This document shows, in pieces, positions 1 through 12,054 of a stretch of 64,000 nucleotides of DNA. Both the position numbers and the translations under genes were made by a program. Each line of letters opens with the position of its first letter. The stretch's first letter is position 1. The notes under the pieces are model-generated. The model was not told the origin of the DNA. It saw nothing but the letters and a program-made list of their open reading frames with translations, and searched no databases. Source of the stretch: Ancistrus triradiatus (lineage: Eukaryota > Chordata > Actinopteri > Siluriformes > Loricariidae); the NCBI GenBank assembly GCA_025084515.1, contig JAJAGP010001497.1, forward strand, positions 62,001 to 126,000, given 5' to 3'.

Positions 1-2590
1 ATGAGACAGGTGTAGAAGTTCCTTCAGTACCTTTTCAGATCGTCCCCCCTGATCCCTCAACGTCTGAGATGGTAGAGACGCTGTCGGCCCTTCTTCACAG
101 CAGGGTGATGTTTTGGTCCATGTCAGGTCGTGTGTGGTATGCACCCCGAGGTAATCTGAAAGGCTGTCCACGCCTTTCTACCTCTGCTCCCTGGATTCGA
201 ACCGGCTGGTAGTGTCTCGCCCGTGGCCTCTTGGCGAAGTCCCATCAGCTCCTTCGTCTTGTTCACACGTTGATAGGATATTGGTCGTCTGGCACCAATC
301 TCCGGTTTAGGATCTCCTCAAGATGGCCTGCTCATTGTTGTTTGGAGATCAGGCCATCACAATTGGTGTCATCGGCAAACTTGACTATGGTGGAGAGCTG
401 GAGGTGGCGTGCATTCGTGGGTGTAACAGAAGTACGGAGAGTGCTCATTAACACATCCTTGGGGTGCTCCGGTGCTGGGAGCTAGTGGTGGTGAGGTGTG
501 CTTCCCTACTCTCACGACTGTGGCCTGGTTTGACAGGAAGCTGGAGATCCATCTGCATAGGGTTGGTTGACGCCGAGGTTCTCCAGCTTGTCGGTGAGTT
601 TGGAGGGCAAGAATCGTGTTAAATGCTGAGCTGAAGTCGACAAAAACATTTTAACATAATTCCCCTCCTGTGTCCAGGTGCGTGAGGGCTGTGTGTAACA
701 GATGATGGATTGCGTCATCTGTGGATCTTTTCTGTCTGTAAGCGAACTGTAGTGGTCCAGTGTTGTAGGTAGTGTGGATGTGAGAAGTTCTGATGAGTCT
801 CGCGAACACTTCATCCAATGGGGGTCAGAGCAATGGGTCGGTATCATCAAGGCAGGCAGGTTGCTGGTTCTTTTGGATAGGGTACCTGACATGACTTTTT
901 GAAGCACTCAGGTACTGTGGACTGTTCCAGGGACATGTTGAAGATTGTTGTGAACACAAGGTGCTAGCTGGTCTGCAGCAGGCTTTCAGGACTCGTCCGG
1001 GATGCCGTTCTGGTCCTGCTGCCTTCCTGGTGTTCACTCTCTTGAATGTCCTTCGACGTCATGCTCTGTGATCACGAGGACGTTGTAGCTCCTTGCTGGG
1101 TGAGTTCTCTCCCCCTGCTGCTTTGTCTATGTGGATTGGGTCGTGGCTACAGAATGCTTGCCAACATCAATATCAATGAGCCCATTGAATAGCGCTATAA
1201 CATAGATTGCACCTCTATCTCCATTAACACGCTCCAGCTCAGACTCAAAGCGAGCATGAATGTGTTCAACTCAATTCGCCAGGGAGGCGTCTGCCCTCTT
1301 TATCACTTTGTGAATCTGTAGTCTGTCATTGTTTTAAGTCGTGTCCCAGGTCTCTAGGCCCTCTAGTTGTAACTGTGTCTCTACTTTCCTCCGTACCTCC
1401 TTTAGCCACTTTCACTGCTCTAGCGTCACACTGTAATACGCGGACTTGTACTCTTCCATGTCGCCGCTGATGAGTGCAGCGTTTAGGCAGCAGTCGGGAT
1501 CTCAGAACATCACGGATGGTTTTATCCACCCACGGTTTTTCTGATTTGGAAAATTTCGAGGAGGTCTTTGAACGTATCATCTAGTAATTTCCCGGTGAAA
1601 TCCCCACACCTACTTCCGTAACTTTTACATCATCAGTGCTGGACTTGAACATTTCCCAGTCTACGTCATCCAGTCGCGTCCCTGTAAGCAGCTTCTGAAT
1701 TGGTCCGACACTCGTGCTCCCTCTGAATCCGGGCTTCCTGTTTCAGTCGCTGTTTTAGTTCGGCATGAGGAAGAGGAGGCGTGGTCAGATTTGCCAAACT
1801 GCGGCTGTGCCTGAGCCTTATAACTGGCGTTCTGTGTTGTGTATGCAGTGATCCAGTGTCCTATTGCCCCCGTTGGAACGGTTATGTGCTGGTGGAATTC
1901 CGCATTGTTGCGTCTGAGATTTGCGCTGTGAAATCACCAGCCACAATGAAAAGAGTCCTTGTGGAGAGCTTGGTACCGAGTGGAGACTTCGTGATTTCAC
2001 ACAGAGCAATGTTCGTAGCCGCTTGGGTGGAATATAAACCGCACTTACAATCACTGAGGTGAATTCCCGGCAGGGTAAGAAAGGACGGCATTTGATCGTT
2101 AAAAGTTCCAGTCAGTGAGGCAAAATGCCGGCGTGGAACAATGTTGGTACTGTCACACCAGTTGCTGTTCACCATCAGACACACTCCTCCACCTCGCGAC
2201 TTCCCCGATTCCAAAGTTCTGTCCATGCGGTGTACCAAGAAAAACTCAGCCGGCTGGATGGCGTGGTCCGGTACCGCTGGCGTCAGCCATGTCTCGGTGA
2301 AGCATAAGATGTTGCAGTCACGAGTGTCCCTCTGGAACTTGATTCTGGCCCTGAGTTCATCCAGTTTGTTGTCAAGAGACTGGACGTTGGCTAATAGGAT
2401 ACTCGGCAGTGGAGCACGGTGTGCTCGAGCCCTCAGCCTGTTCCTCACGCCAGCTCTTTTCCCTCGGGGCCGCCGTTTCCTTACGATCTCACTCGGCCAG
2501 CTCGGGTCTGGACTTATAAGCGATTGCAGGTGGGTGTTTTTGTCCTTAATTTCCAGGAGTTGTTCTCTTGTATAACTAATGTGAGCCATA
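1..2590 (-). mobile_element. Degraded non-LTR retrotransposon (LINE), 5' part with endonuclease and RT pieces
   Basis: The minus strand carries broken coding sequence of a LINE ORF2. An open segment at 1882-2589 has an apurinic-type endonuclease N-terminus with LLANVQSLDNKLDELR, CFTETWLTP and a GGGVC block. Further along, 512-1040 has reverse transcriptase block remnants, including an NTRKAAGPE segment and a fingers-palm segment ending KLTDKLENLGVNQP. Frames change several times, so the copy is dead. It runs off the left edge of the window. The group is jockey-like (CR1/L2/Rex1 and relatives); I cannot fix the clade by eye. Confidence 0.75.
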
Positions 2591-3267
2591 GAGTGATGTT
2601 TTCCTGGTAATTCTGCGGTATAATACGTGAAAAAAGGGTCTAAAAACGAAAGGTCTAAAAACGAAAGGTTATAATTCCTAAAGCAGTGGTGTAGAGCTCT
2701 ATAAAATATTTATACATTAATCAGATAAAAGTATAGCGGCATTAAAAGGAGGCAAATCTTAAAAGTTACCATTACAAAAAAGTTTTATTTAAAATGGAAA
2801 CAAAATAGATTAAACAAAAATAACTCCTAAAAGATCTCCAAACTGTGCTTAAGCTAATTCCTGAGTTATAGGTGAGGGATATACCCCGATTTAACCCTGC
2901 ATCCTCTTACAGTAAGTAAATGCCCTAAACTAACTTTAACTGCAGAAACTTATAAGACATGATTAAATAAGGGTGTGTAACCCAAACAACTATAAACACC
3001 CTGAGAACATAAAATTAAACATCATAAGATCCTGGAATAAAGAAAAATAAACATGCCACGCCCACCTAGCTCCCTCTAATGGCTCTATTGGCCCTGCCCA
3101 CACATTTGGTAATCTGCTGCTGTCTGTTGCTCTAATTCTCTACTGCAGACTCACTGCTCCAGCAGCACTGCTGTAATGAACGCTGGCAGGAGGAACTGAA
3201 GCTAAAATGAAGAAGAAAATCCTCAGTTCCTGAAGGTCAAACTACAGATGAAATTAATCCAACATTT
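2591..3267 (-). other. 3' flank and putative 3' UTR of receptor unit G6
   Basis: This stretch follows the stop codon of the G6 terminal exon on the minus strand. It is repeated almost unchanged behind the other module-B exons at about 25.72-26.27 and 55.79-56.28 kb, so it belongs to the host duplication unit. A minus-strand AATAAA is present at 2784-2789, with an equivalent at 25799-25804, and is a plausible polyadenylation signal. At 2637-2668 there is a small tandem repeat of about 15 bp (ggtctaaaaacgaaa twice). No ORF is seen. Confidence 0.5.
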
Positions 3268-3449
3268 TTACACAGAGGAAACGTGGTGAGGTTCCAGGAG
3301 CTTGAAGTTCTCTGTACCTTTGTTCCTCTTCCTGCAGAAGATCACAGCTACAATAACATGGAGGATCACAAAAGTCACGGCGACAAAGGGGATGAAGGGT
3401 AGATGCTCTGGAGGATCTGCAGCAGCAGCAGCATGGATATCAGTCAGAG
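3268..3449 (-). CDS. IgSF receptor unit G6, module-B terminal exon (transmembrane plus short tail)
   Basis: Read on the minus strand, a CAG acceptor (boundary 3449/3450) opens a phase-1 exon. It encodes a short linker with an alanine run, DPPEHLPFIPF, a hydrophobic helix (VAVTFVILHVIVAVIF), a basic stop-transfer CRKRNKG, and then GTENFKLLEPHHVSSV and a stop at 3268-3270. There is no tyrosine motif in the tail and no lysine or arginine inside the helix. A possible donor (GGTACAG) follows RKRNK, but the conserved downstream frame in the copies at 26.3 and 56.3 kb argues that the exon reads through. The rest of this unit is reduced to an intron-1 fragment near 13.8-14.1 kb, so G6 is probably not expressed as a complete receptor. 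The family assignment is by exon homology within this window. Confidence 0.6.
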
Positions 3450-3686
3450 CTGAGTGTCAGACAGAACAGCAGCTACTTTCAGTAAACTTCATTCAATTAA
3501 ACAAAACAAATCACACAAACCGAACTCCCACTAAATAAAACCACTGCAGCAGCCAAGCCTCCCCATAGGTGCTACATACAATTACATAGAGCAGATCAGC
3601 AGGGGGCGCTGTGGTAAAGAGATAATCATGCTAGAGCAGCATTCACTGATCAGCTCAGTTTTATTGTGTTAAACTATCAGTAAAAG

Positions 3687-3910
3687 GTGGCTCGATGGTT
3701 CGGTGGGTGACACTGTCACCTTAAAGAGAGAAGGTCCTGGGTTCGATCCTGGCGAATTGGTGACTCTAAATTGGCTCTATTATGTGAGAGTGTGTGCCCT
3801 ACGATGGATTGGTGCCCTGTCTAGGTATGTTTCTGCCTTGTGCCATGTGACGGCAGATAGGCTCCTCCTATGACCCTGTCCAGGATTAAGGGGTAGAGCA
3901 GAATTACAAA
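3687..3910 (+). mobile_element. tRNA-headed SINE
   Basis: The unit starts with a tRNA-like head (ggctcgatggttcggtggg, then the B-box-like ggttcgatcc). It continues with the usual fish SINE body (attggtgactctaaattggc) and ends near taaggggtagagcagaatt. A close copy is at 41855-42070 and a related one at 13587-13820. It lies in the intron upstream of the G6 terminal exon. Confidence 0.7.
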
Positions 3911-4060
3911 TAGGTTTAAGTTTCTCTAGCATTCAGAACAGGAGCCTCATTCTCACCTGTTTCACATCTCACTAATGCTAACATTAATATCTTTGTATCA
4001 GAGACCATGTTCCATCTGTCTCTATTTAATTTAATCTATTTATTTATTTCTTTATCTTTA

Positions 4061-4130
4061 TATATTACAGTATGGTTCATAGAGGGGTGGAGTCACATCC
4101 TGCAGCTGTTTAAGGAGCATCATGTAACAT
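4061..4130. repeat. Conserved intronic block of the receptor array (copy 1)
   Basis: A block with ttcata(a)aggggcggagtcacatcctg and the following 40 or so bases recurs at 13292-13364, 22539-22610, 26683-26760, 42236-42300 and 63455-63530, and inverted near 29400-29470. In every case it lies in introns upstream of a receptor terminal exon or next to a stalk or transmembrane exon. It is part of the duplicated unit; it contains a GC-box-like GGGCGG but no function is shown. Confidence 0.55.
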
Positions 4131-4730
4131 TACAACATCATCAACATTAAATAAACAAATGTACTAAATGGATTGTTACTGTGCTGAGAAGACGTAGCTG
4201 CCTTGATTTCTCCATTGGTATTTGAAGTGTTATGTCCGCCTGAATGGGATTTTACCTCCGTGGGCCTTACCTGAAACTCATTATTTTTCATTGATTACGG
4301 ATTTATATAAGCTCAGCGTTCTCCTCACCGGGTGCGGGAGTATTAGCTCTGCTGAGAGAACGCTGAGAGAACTGACGCGAGGATTGCGAGGATCTGGCAA
4401 CCCAGACTGATCCGCGGTTGCACACAGGACGCCGTTTCGTAGCTGCTAGCAGCTTATTACCTTTGATATATTTTAATTCCCGATCGCATCTGTATCATAT
4501 ATAATCGTAGTATAGAGTAGGTTTTACAACATCTTAATCATTTTATTATCGTACCGGCGGATTATATTTTTTGGTCGTAAATCGTATTTAAGTAAAACTT
4601 TACAGGTATACCCGGCTTGTGTTCGCAGTTAGTTAGCCATTAGCTATAACCAGAGTTGCGTCTCTTCGCAGTAGTGTGGTGTTTTTTATAACTTTTTTAC
4701 AAGTCTTTCCCACTTCTTTCTGAGGACTTA

Positions 4731-5378
4731 AACTCCCCTGCCTTGCACCGCTCTCCTTTTTTCCCACTCCCTCCTACCCGCCCGCCTCCGTTACCCTCCC
4801 CGTCCCACCCCCCCCCTATCTCCCCTTTACTTTCTCTACCTTTTTCTTTCCCATCCCCCGCCAGTGATTTTCTCCCCCCCCCTATTCTCCATTTGTTTTC
4901 CACTACCCCTTCCCCCCCCACCACGCCCTCAATCCTCCTTCCTCTTTTAATTCTCCTCCCTTCACCTGCCTCGTCCGACCAACTTTGCCCTGTTTCTCCT
5001 CCCCCCACCGTGGTCCCTCTTCCTAATGCTTCCTTAATCTCTCCCCCCCTCCCCTGTCCCTCTTCTTTTTCCCTGCTCCCTTTGTCTTTCCAACTTTCTC
5101 TCTTGTTCTTCTTCCTTTCCCCCACCTCAACCTATCTCGCTCCATCCCTCATCCCCCCCTGTTCTTTTTTTGTCTTCTACCCATTTTTCTCCTTCCCTAG
5201 TCATTCTCTCGCTCCTCTTCGCTATTTTTTGTCTTTTCTTCCTTCTACTTCCTTACCCATTTTCTTTCTTTCTTTTACTCTCTTCCCTCTTCCTTCACTC
5301 TTCTCCGTTTTTTCTTCTTCCCGCCCCACCTTGACACTCCCCCCCGTCCCTTCATACTACTATCACCTTACTCTGTTT
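4731..5378 (+). repeat. About 640-bp polypyrimidine tract in the 5' UTR of LINE copy 1
   Basis: From 4731 the sequence is almost pure C and T on the plus strand with very few purines, made of irregular (CCT)/(CTT)-like runs. LINE copy 3 has no such tract at the same place (32870-32890). It is therefore an expansion or insertion specific to copy 1. Long open frames across it are compositional artefacts. Confidence 0.8.
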
Positions 5379-5523
5379 TTTGATGACATTTCTGTATTAA
5401 CTTGTATTAACGCTTTAATCGAGCATTGCATTGGACCATCGGCTGCAGCTGAACCATATCTTCACTCGGCACCCCACAACACCACTCGAAGCCAAGTACC
5501 TTTAATTCATTAATTGTACTAAC

Positions 5524-6330
5524 ATGGCATCTGCTGCGCTTGTTCCCTGTGCCGAGTGTGGCATGTTTAGCTCTTCATCCTCCGTCATTAGTTTAAATTT
5601 CATTTGTGATAGGTGTAGGCTTGTAGCTAGTCTGACGGAAAAGATTGTAGTTTTAGGGGCGTGCATCCAGACATTAGAGAAGTCTAGCTCAGCTCCTAGC
5701 TTAGCAGATCTGGATGCCAAAGGTGAAGTTAGAGCCCCCACCCCGGCAGAGCCCTCGCAGCAGGGCAAGTGGGTGACGGTTCGGCGACATAGTCGTAAGG
5801 CTAGTCCATGAGAGCACCACTCTACCTGTTCACGTGTCCAACAGGTTTACCCTCCTCAGTGATGCACCCACTGAGCAGCCTGTGGAAAGAGCTCTGGTCA
5901 TAGGTGACTCTATTTTACGACACGTGAAACTAGCTACCCCTTTAGGGACACCAGCAGCTAGAGTTACCTGTATCCCCGGAGCCAGAGTGCCGGACGTTGT
6001 AACGAGTCTTAGTGAACTCGAGAGCCACAGATTCTCTAGGACAGTTATTAATGTAGGGGCTATTGATATATGCCTTTGGCAGTCAGAGGTTAGTAAGGTT
6101 AATTTTGTAGAGGTGGTTAGAGTGGCGAAGGCGATGTCCGATGCAGTAGTGTGTTCTGGCCTCTGGTGCTCTGAAAACAATGTGGGCTATATAGACAACT
6201 GGACAGCCTGGGTACGCCTGGCCTTTTAGGATGGGACGGTGTCCATCCCACTCGGGAGGGTGCTGCTTTCATCTCCTGCAACATTGCCCATAGTCTTATG
6301 GCCCAATTGGTTAAGGGCTGACTATCCAGA
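5524..6330 (+). pseudogene. LINE ORF1 with zinc-finger-like N-terminus and SGNH esterase domain
   Basis: The N-terminal part starting MASAALVPC has two CxxC pairs (CAEC and CDRC) that could bind zinc, followed by a possible coiled coil. After a frame change near 5811 the frame continues with ERALVIGDSILRHV (SGNH block I, the GDS serine). It then has a degraded block III, NVGAIDI where copies 2 and 3 read HVGANDI, and a catalytic DGVHPT block near 6236. Esterase-type ORF1 proteins are known for CR1/L2 LINEs. The frameshifts and the N-to-I change in block III make this copy inactive. Confidence 0.65.
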
Positions 6331-6419
6331 GCAGGGGTCAGGCAGCAGACAGACCGGCTTAACCAACTGTCTGCTGGTAGCCATGCACCGTCACCCAGAA
6401 CCCACATTATTGAAACTGT

Positions 6420-9400
6420 GTCTGTTGCCTGCATCTGTCCTAAACGTAAATGCTCTCAAAAAGTCTGTTTTAATAACCTCATTAGTATAAACACAGATAG
6501 CTCCCAAATAAATAACAACCTTAGACTAAAGCTAGGATTACTTAACATTAGATCACTTACAAACAAAGCAGTGATTGTAAATTAAATGATCACTGATAAA
6601 CACTTACACACTCTCTGTCTCACTGAGACTTGGATTAGACATGATGAATATTTAGCCTTAAATAAAGCCTGGATACAGTCATGCTAATCGCCCTCATCCT
6701 AATGGTCGGGGGGGAGGCGTAATTTTTGACAAAGAGCTAGATGTTACAACTAAATCCCATTACAATGCTAATTCGTTTGAAATACTGATTGTTAATGTGA
6801 CTGATCCATCGTCATGGAAGTCAAAGCCACACTTTTCAGCTTATCACTATTACCGCCCTCCTGGACCCTATTCAGAATTTCTTCAGGAATTTGCTAACTT
6901 TCTTTCCTGCTTTCTACTGTCAACAGATAAGGCTTTAATTGTAGGTGATTTCAATGTTCACTTTGACAATGAGCAGGATCCACTTAAAATTGCTTTAAAG
7001 TCCATTTTAGAATCCAAGGGTATGACTCAGAATGTGATGGGACCAACCCATCGCTGTAATCATACTTTAGATCTAATATTAACATTTGGTATCAATATAG
7101 ACAACCTTGATGTTTTCCCACAAAGTGATTTGATTTCAGATCACAATCTTTTAGTATTTGAGCTATCTCTAATAAATAAAATCCTTCTGCCTCGTTATCA
7201 CACCAAGCACACTATCACATCTGCTACTCCAGCTGCGTTTATTAATAACCTACCAGACTTGAAATTTAATACACCTACGGAGAGCAATCATCTTGAGTGT
7301 GTAAATGACCAATTAGAATGTGTGCTTCGCTCAACCCTGGACACGACTGCTCCTGCTAGGGTCAAACGCATTAGGGGAAAAAAGGCTAGCCCCATGGTAT
7401 AATGACCACCACCCGTACCTTAAAGCAAAGACACGGCATCTAGAGCGCAAGTGGAGGACATAGTAAATTAGAGGTGTTTAGTTGCTTGGAGGGACCGGCA
7501 TGGGCAGAGTAGAGCATGCCCTCACTAAAGCTAAAGCTGATACTTAGCTTCAATAATAGAGAAAATAGAATAATCCAAGATTTTCTCTTTAATACAGTCT
7601 CCAATTTAAAAACAACCACAGAAAGTGATCTCCCATTTGAGTAATTTTAAACAGTTAATGATTCATGACTGTCTTTTAATGATAAGATAGAAAAAATTAG
7701 CATAAAACCTCCATGCATCACAACCACACTATTCAGCAATTCAGATGCAGACTAGTTGAAGTATCTGTTCAATTAGCATAATCAAGATTAGTCTTACCCC
7801 AATTATAATATGAAAAAACATCCGCACTGATCAGCCGTCTAAGTCATAAACATGTTTGTTAGGATCCAATTTACAAGTATACAGAAACACTGGTAAGATA
7901 AGATACACTCTCGACGTGTCTCGCCTCTTTAAGGTGGAAGAAGAAAGGGACAGAGGATTTAATTGAACTGTGGGTCCATAAGCTAAGTCAATTGGTTATT
8001 GATGGATTTTTAGGAGAGGCAACGGTGGGTGTGAAAGGAAGTTGATTGGAGCTTTGTCAATATAGGAACCTAGATGATTAAATATCTAGGAGATCCGACA
8101 TTTCTATGGGTTTGACCCTTGTGTTGTTGGTTCTTTGGTGTGACAACATTTTCGACCAATTCAAAATCTAACGTTTCGTCCAAAATCTTAGAAAAAAGCC
8201 GTCATCAGCAGCTCTCAGTTACCTCCAAAGGAATTGGAAATTTATGAAAACATGTCAGGATGCTTCAGGCCCCATCATTAGTACTGAAACAGCATTACTT
8301 AGAGTACTCAATGACGTGTTAATGTCTCAGATAGGGGATGTGTTTCTTTTCTTGGTCTGTTAGATTTAAGTTGCAGTTTGACACTATAATCATGAGTTTT
8401 ACTAAAAAGACTAGAAAATACTGAGTATTAAGGGATAGCACTTTCTTGGTTTAAATCCTACTTAACTGACCGGTACCGTTTGTTCATATAAATAATCTAA
8501 GATCTAAGCTCTCAAAAGTGAAGTATTGGGTTTCCTCAGGGTAGTGCTTGGCCCGCTTTTATTCTCTCTGTACATGCTGCCACTAGACTCAGTTATTCGT
8601 AAACATGGCATTAGTTTCCACTGCTATGCAGATGATACACAGCTGTACATATCAGCCAAACCTAATGACAGCCTTACAATCAACAAAATTGAGGACTGTG
8701 TAAAGGAAATAAAAGATTGGATGTTATTTAATTTTCTCTTACTTAACTCAGATAAAACTGAGGTTCTATTAGTGGGACCCAAGGCTATGAGAGACAGGTT
8801 GGCTACATCTATCCTAAATCTAGGTGGCTCTCCAGTATTGCTCAGTCCGTCTGTAAAAAACTTAGGGGTCACATTTGATTCAGATCTCTCCTTTGATGCG
8901 CACATTAGCAGCATCACTCGAATTGCTATTTTTCAATTATGTAATATCGCTAAACTTAGAAATATCCTCTCTTTTAATGATGCAGAGAAACTTGTTCATG
9001 CGTTTATAACCTCAAGGTTGGATTACTGTTACTTACTGGATGCTCAAGTAAATCTATAAATAAACTTCAGTTAGTTCAAAATGCAGCTGCCTGGGTGCTA
9101 ACTCGAACTAGAAAATTTGATCACATCACTACTATTCTATCATCACTACACTGGTTACCAGTCAAATTCCGCATAGATTACAAAATACTTCTTATAACTT
9201 ATAAAGCTCTACATGGCCTGGCCCCACATTACCTGAGTGAACTCTTAGAGTTTTACAATCCAACTCGTCTACTTCATTCACAGCGTGCAGGACTTCTTTT
9301 AGTTCCTAGAATTAAAAAAGTCACAGCAGGGGGAAAGGCTTTCTCATACATGGCCCCCCAACTGTGGAATAAACTTCCCACTTTCGTTCAAGACTCAGAC

Positions 9401-9460
9401 ACTTTCCAAATTTTTAGGTCTAGGCTAAATACATACTTATTTACACAGGCTTTTCTCTAG
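6420..9460 (+). pseudogene. LINE ORF2 (endonuclease plus reverse transcriptase), decayed
   Basis: The endonuclease part is best preserved at 6797-7402, with ALIVGDFNVHFD (catalytic GDFN), THRCNHTLDLIL and the SDHNLLVFEL block. RT remnants are at 8526-9059, with the palm motif CYADDTQLYISA (YADD catalytic aspartates). The C-terminal region at 9095-9460 has LLITYKALHGLAPHYLSELL and ends TYLFTQAFL. Internal stops and indels between 7400 and 8520 break the protein. It is the reference for the minus-strand copies 2 and 4. Confidence 0.8.
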
Positions 9461-10020
9461 ATTTAGACCAGGATGCATGGCTTGGGTCGCTGGGGCCGGA
9501 GATGGAGTCAGGTCTGGGCCTGCCTGCTTGTCCGCTAGCCGGGAATGCGAGTGGGGCGGGTCTGCTGAAACTGGGCTTTGGTCCTCGTGATCTTGACTCA
9601 TGCATCCTTCCCTTAGACTAAGGGCAGAGCTGGGGGTTCATAGTCAAAGAGTCTTATGGTGATCAGAGACATGACTGTAGTTTCGCTCTTAGATTTATCA
9701 TCATACCTGGGCCACTTAATGTCGATGTGCATACTTCACATTCTATTCGAACTTTGACTCCATGACTTTAGTTCTCTAGATTTATTTTAGATTTATCATC
9801 TATGCCGCCCAAGGAGGTTGGGTCCCTTTTTGAGTCTTGGTCTTCCCAAGGTTTCTTCCTAGAACTAGGGAATTTTTCCTTGCCACTGTCGCCCTAGGCT
9901 TGCTCAATTTGGGATTGGACGTAGTTATTAGGAGATAATCTAAACTTGTAAAGTTGCTTTGAGACAATGCTCCATTGTAAAAAGCGCTATATAAATAAAT
10001 CTGACTTGACTTGACTTGAC

Positions 10021-10375
10021 TTTTTCACTGACCATGAAGCGGTTTTTGTTGGTTCTACAAGCCTGGACTGTCGGACTTTTCGGCCTTTCCACTGGATTAT
10101 TGTTTTTCTGTTTTCTCGGCTGGACTTCCTGTGTTTCATTATACGCCTCCTGTGCTAGCCGTGTTAGCTTTTCACTTCCTCTGGTTGCTACCGCTAGCCC
10201 CGATAGTCATCCACGACCTCCGACTGCTACCACTAGCTGTGTTTTCCCTCTGTTCTCTCCAGTCTCCCTCGTTTACTTTCTTAGGCCTACTATCTTGTTA
10301 GGTCGCCTCGGTTCCCCGTGTTTTGGTTCGCTGTGTAGTCCTGGGTTGTTGTCATAGTTATTATTATGATTATTG

Positions 10376-10406
<31 letters not shown>

Positions 10407-10640
10407 TATCTTTATTATCATTAGTATCATTGCTATTTTCATTGCTTGCATTGGTGTTATTGTTGTTGTTATTATTATTATTATTATCATTATTATTGTT
10501 ATTGCTCGTGTCAGTGCCACTGCCGTTGCTGACCTCTGGTCTCCTTTTTGGGTATTTTTGGGGAACCTTTATAATAAACTGTGTTGAACCGGAACCCCGC
10601 ATTCGCCTGCTCATCCCTTGAACCCCACGTAACATGAAGC
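10021..10640 (+). repeat. LTR-like unit with (ATT)n microsatellite, flanked by direct repeats
   Basis: This block lies between the tail of LINE copy 1 and host sequence that resumes at about 10640 (compare 42320). ATGAAGCGG occurs at its left side (10033-10041) and again at its right side (10633-10641). It contains an irregular (ATT/GTT)n tract at 10363-10505 and an AATAAA at 10571. It ends with a CGTAACA typical of fish Gypsy LTR ends. It may be a solo LTR or a small non-autonomous element. It has no convincing ORF. Confidence 0.4.
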
Positions 10641-10734
10641 GGATGTTGAAGGTCTAGTAGAGACCTGCAAGGATCAGAGAATGAAAAATGGCTTTCTGTG
10701 TTTTGTGTTGTTCTTATTACAGGTTGAGTCCATG

Positions 10735-12052
10735 TTTACATTTACAGCATTTAGCAGATGCCCTTATCCAGAGAGACTTACAGAAGTGCTTTGTATTCTC
10801 CCTAGTAGACAAAACCTCATGTTAGCACCAGTAAGCAACAGCTCAAGAACACAATCCAGCCAGAACTTCCTAGGATCTGATGTAGATAAATCAACAAAAC
10901 ACACAAGCAAAGTTTTTTTTTTTTTTTTTTAAATATGCAGTTGTATTTTCAGTCTTCACTTAAGTGCTGAGGGAAGAGGAGAGTCTTTATTCGGTGCTTG
11001 AAGACAGCAAGAAGCCATTCGGACATCCAGTGGAAGTTGATTCCGCCACCTGGGTGCAGGACGGAAAAGAGTTTTGATGCTCGTCTTCCTTTAATCTTAT
11101 GTGGAGGGTCCAATCGAGCCGAGCTCATGTCTTGGAGGGTACGAGGTATAGAGTGTGGTTTGATTACAGCCTTTAGGTAAGATGGTTCTGTTCCATTTTG
11201 ACTTTGTAGGTGAGCATCAGGGTTTTATATCTGATGCGGGCAGCTACAGGGAGCCAGTGAAGTGAACGCAGCAGTGGGATGACATGAGAAAACTTGGGAA
11301 GATTGTAAACAAGACAAGCCACTGCATTCTGAATCAGTTGCAGGGGTCTGATTGTATGCATTGGAAGACCAGCCAGAAAAGCATTGCCATAATCTAGTTT
11401 TGACACAACAATAGACTGGACAAGCACCTGAGTGGCTTCTCTGGAGAGGAAGACAGTGGAACACTGGAAGACAGTGAGGCAGGACAGAGAATGTATATAA
11501 AGGGTTGGGTGCACGAAGCAGAAGGACAGCAAGAGAGAAGGAAACAAAGTGGTGGTCTGAGTGGTGGAGTGGAGTTACACTGATCTCAGTGGCTGGGGAG
11601 GGTTGGCAGAGCACAAGATCCAGAACGTTGCCTCCCTCGTGTGTTGGAGGACTGTTGTTAAAGGACAGGTTGAAAGATGACAGGAGATGAAGGAGACTGG
11701 AAGACTGGAGCTTGTCAGATGGGAGATTGAAGTCACCAAGCAAGATCAGAGAAGATTCATCTGAAGGGAAGAAGCTCAGACGACCATCCAGTTCTTCAAT
11801 AAAGTCTCCTAGAGGATCAGGTGGTTGGTAGACAACAATGATATGCAGGTTAATGGGGTGTGTAACAGTGACAGCATGGAATTCAAATGATGAGATTTCA
11901 AGGTGAGAAAGTGCTAATGGAGAAGGCAGAAGACAGTGCTGCCGGAGTAGCTAAGTTCTCAGGAGTAATGAAAGTTTCAATTAGGGCCAGGAAATGGAGG
12001 GAGTGAAGCAACAAAAGCTGAGATGAAAATCACCTTTCTGGACGGCAGACTG
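10735..12052 (-). mobile_element. LINE fragment, second L2/CR1-like family (left copy)
   Basis: Minus-strand pieces include an endonuclease fragment MLGDFNLPSDKLQSSS with NVLDLVLCQPSP and HHSDHHFVSFSL (about 11480-11743), joined after a deletion to RT C-terminal sequence with VVSKLDYGNAFLAGLP, RPLQLIQNAVA and SLHWLPVAARIRYKTLMLTYK (about 11173-11440). The 3' end at 10735 carries the tail acatttacagcatttagcagatgcc. The same family is at 42390-45290. The copy is deleted and inactive. Confidence 0.7.
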
Positions 12053-12054
12053 GC

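Larger units (their letters stand above)
4351..10020 (+). mobile_element. L2/CR1-like LINE, copy 1 (near full length, decayed)
   Basis: The 5' end is shared with copy 3 (starting gctgagagaacgctgagag), and the 3' end is the tail gcgctatataaataaatc followed by tgacttgacttgac. It contains a 5' UTR with a long pyrimidine tract, a frameshifted ORF1 (about 5524-6330) and an ORF2 (about 6420-9460) with endonuclease, RT and the C-terminal domain, then a 3' UTR. The middle of ORF2 (about 7400-8520) is heavily eroded by indels. It interrupts the intron upstream of the G6 terminal exon. Confidence 0.85.

Noticed and set aside
3268..3449. Activating receptor pairing with DAP12 or FcR gamma
   Set aside because: The helix in all copies lacks Lys, Arg or other charged residues within the membrane.
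3302..3538. Plus-strand frames MKFSVPLFLFLQK... at 3.3, 26.3 and 56.3 kb
   Set aside because: They are antisense shadows of the module-B terminal exon; splice sites, stop position and hydrophobic helix all lie on the minus strand.
3687..3760. tRNA gene
   Set aside because: The tRNA-like head with B box is the 5' part of a SINE followed by the SINE body; the same holds at 13587, 38313 and 41855.
4743..5513. 256-codon open frame in the pyrimidine-rich tract
   Set aside because: It is open only because C/T-rich sequence has few stops; the translation is a low-complexity Pro/Ser/Leu string and the tract is absent from the sister LINE.
10273..10635. Open frames rich in Asn or Ile across 10.36-10.51 kb
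   Set aside because: They translate an (ATT)n microsatellite on both strands; no conserved flanks.
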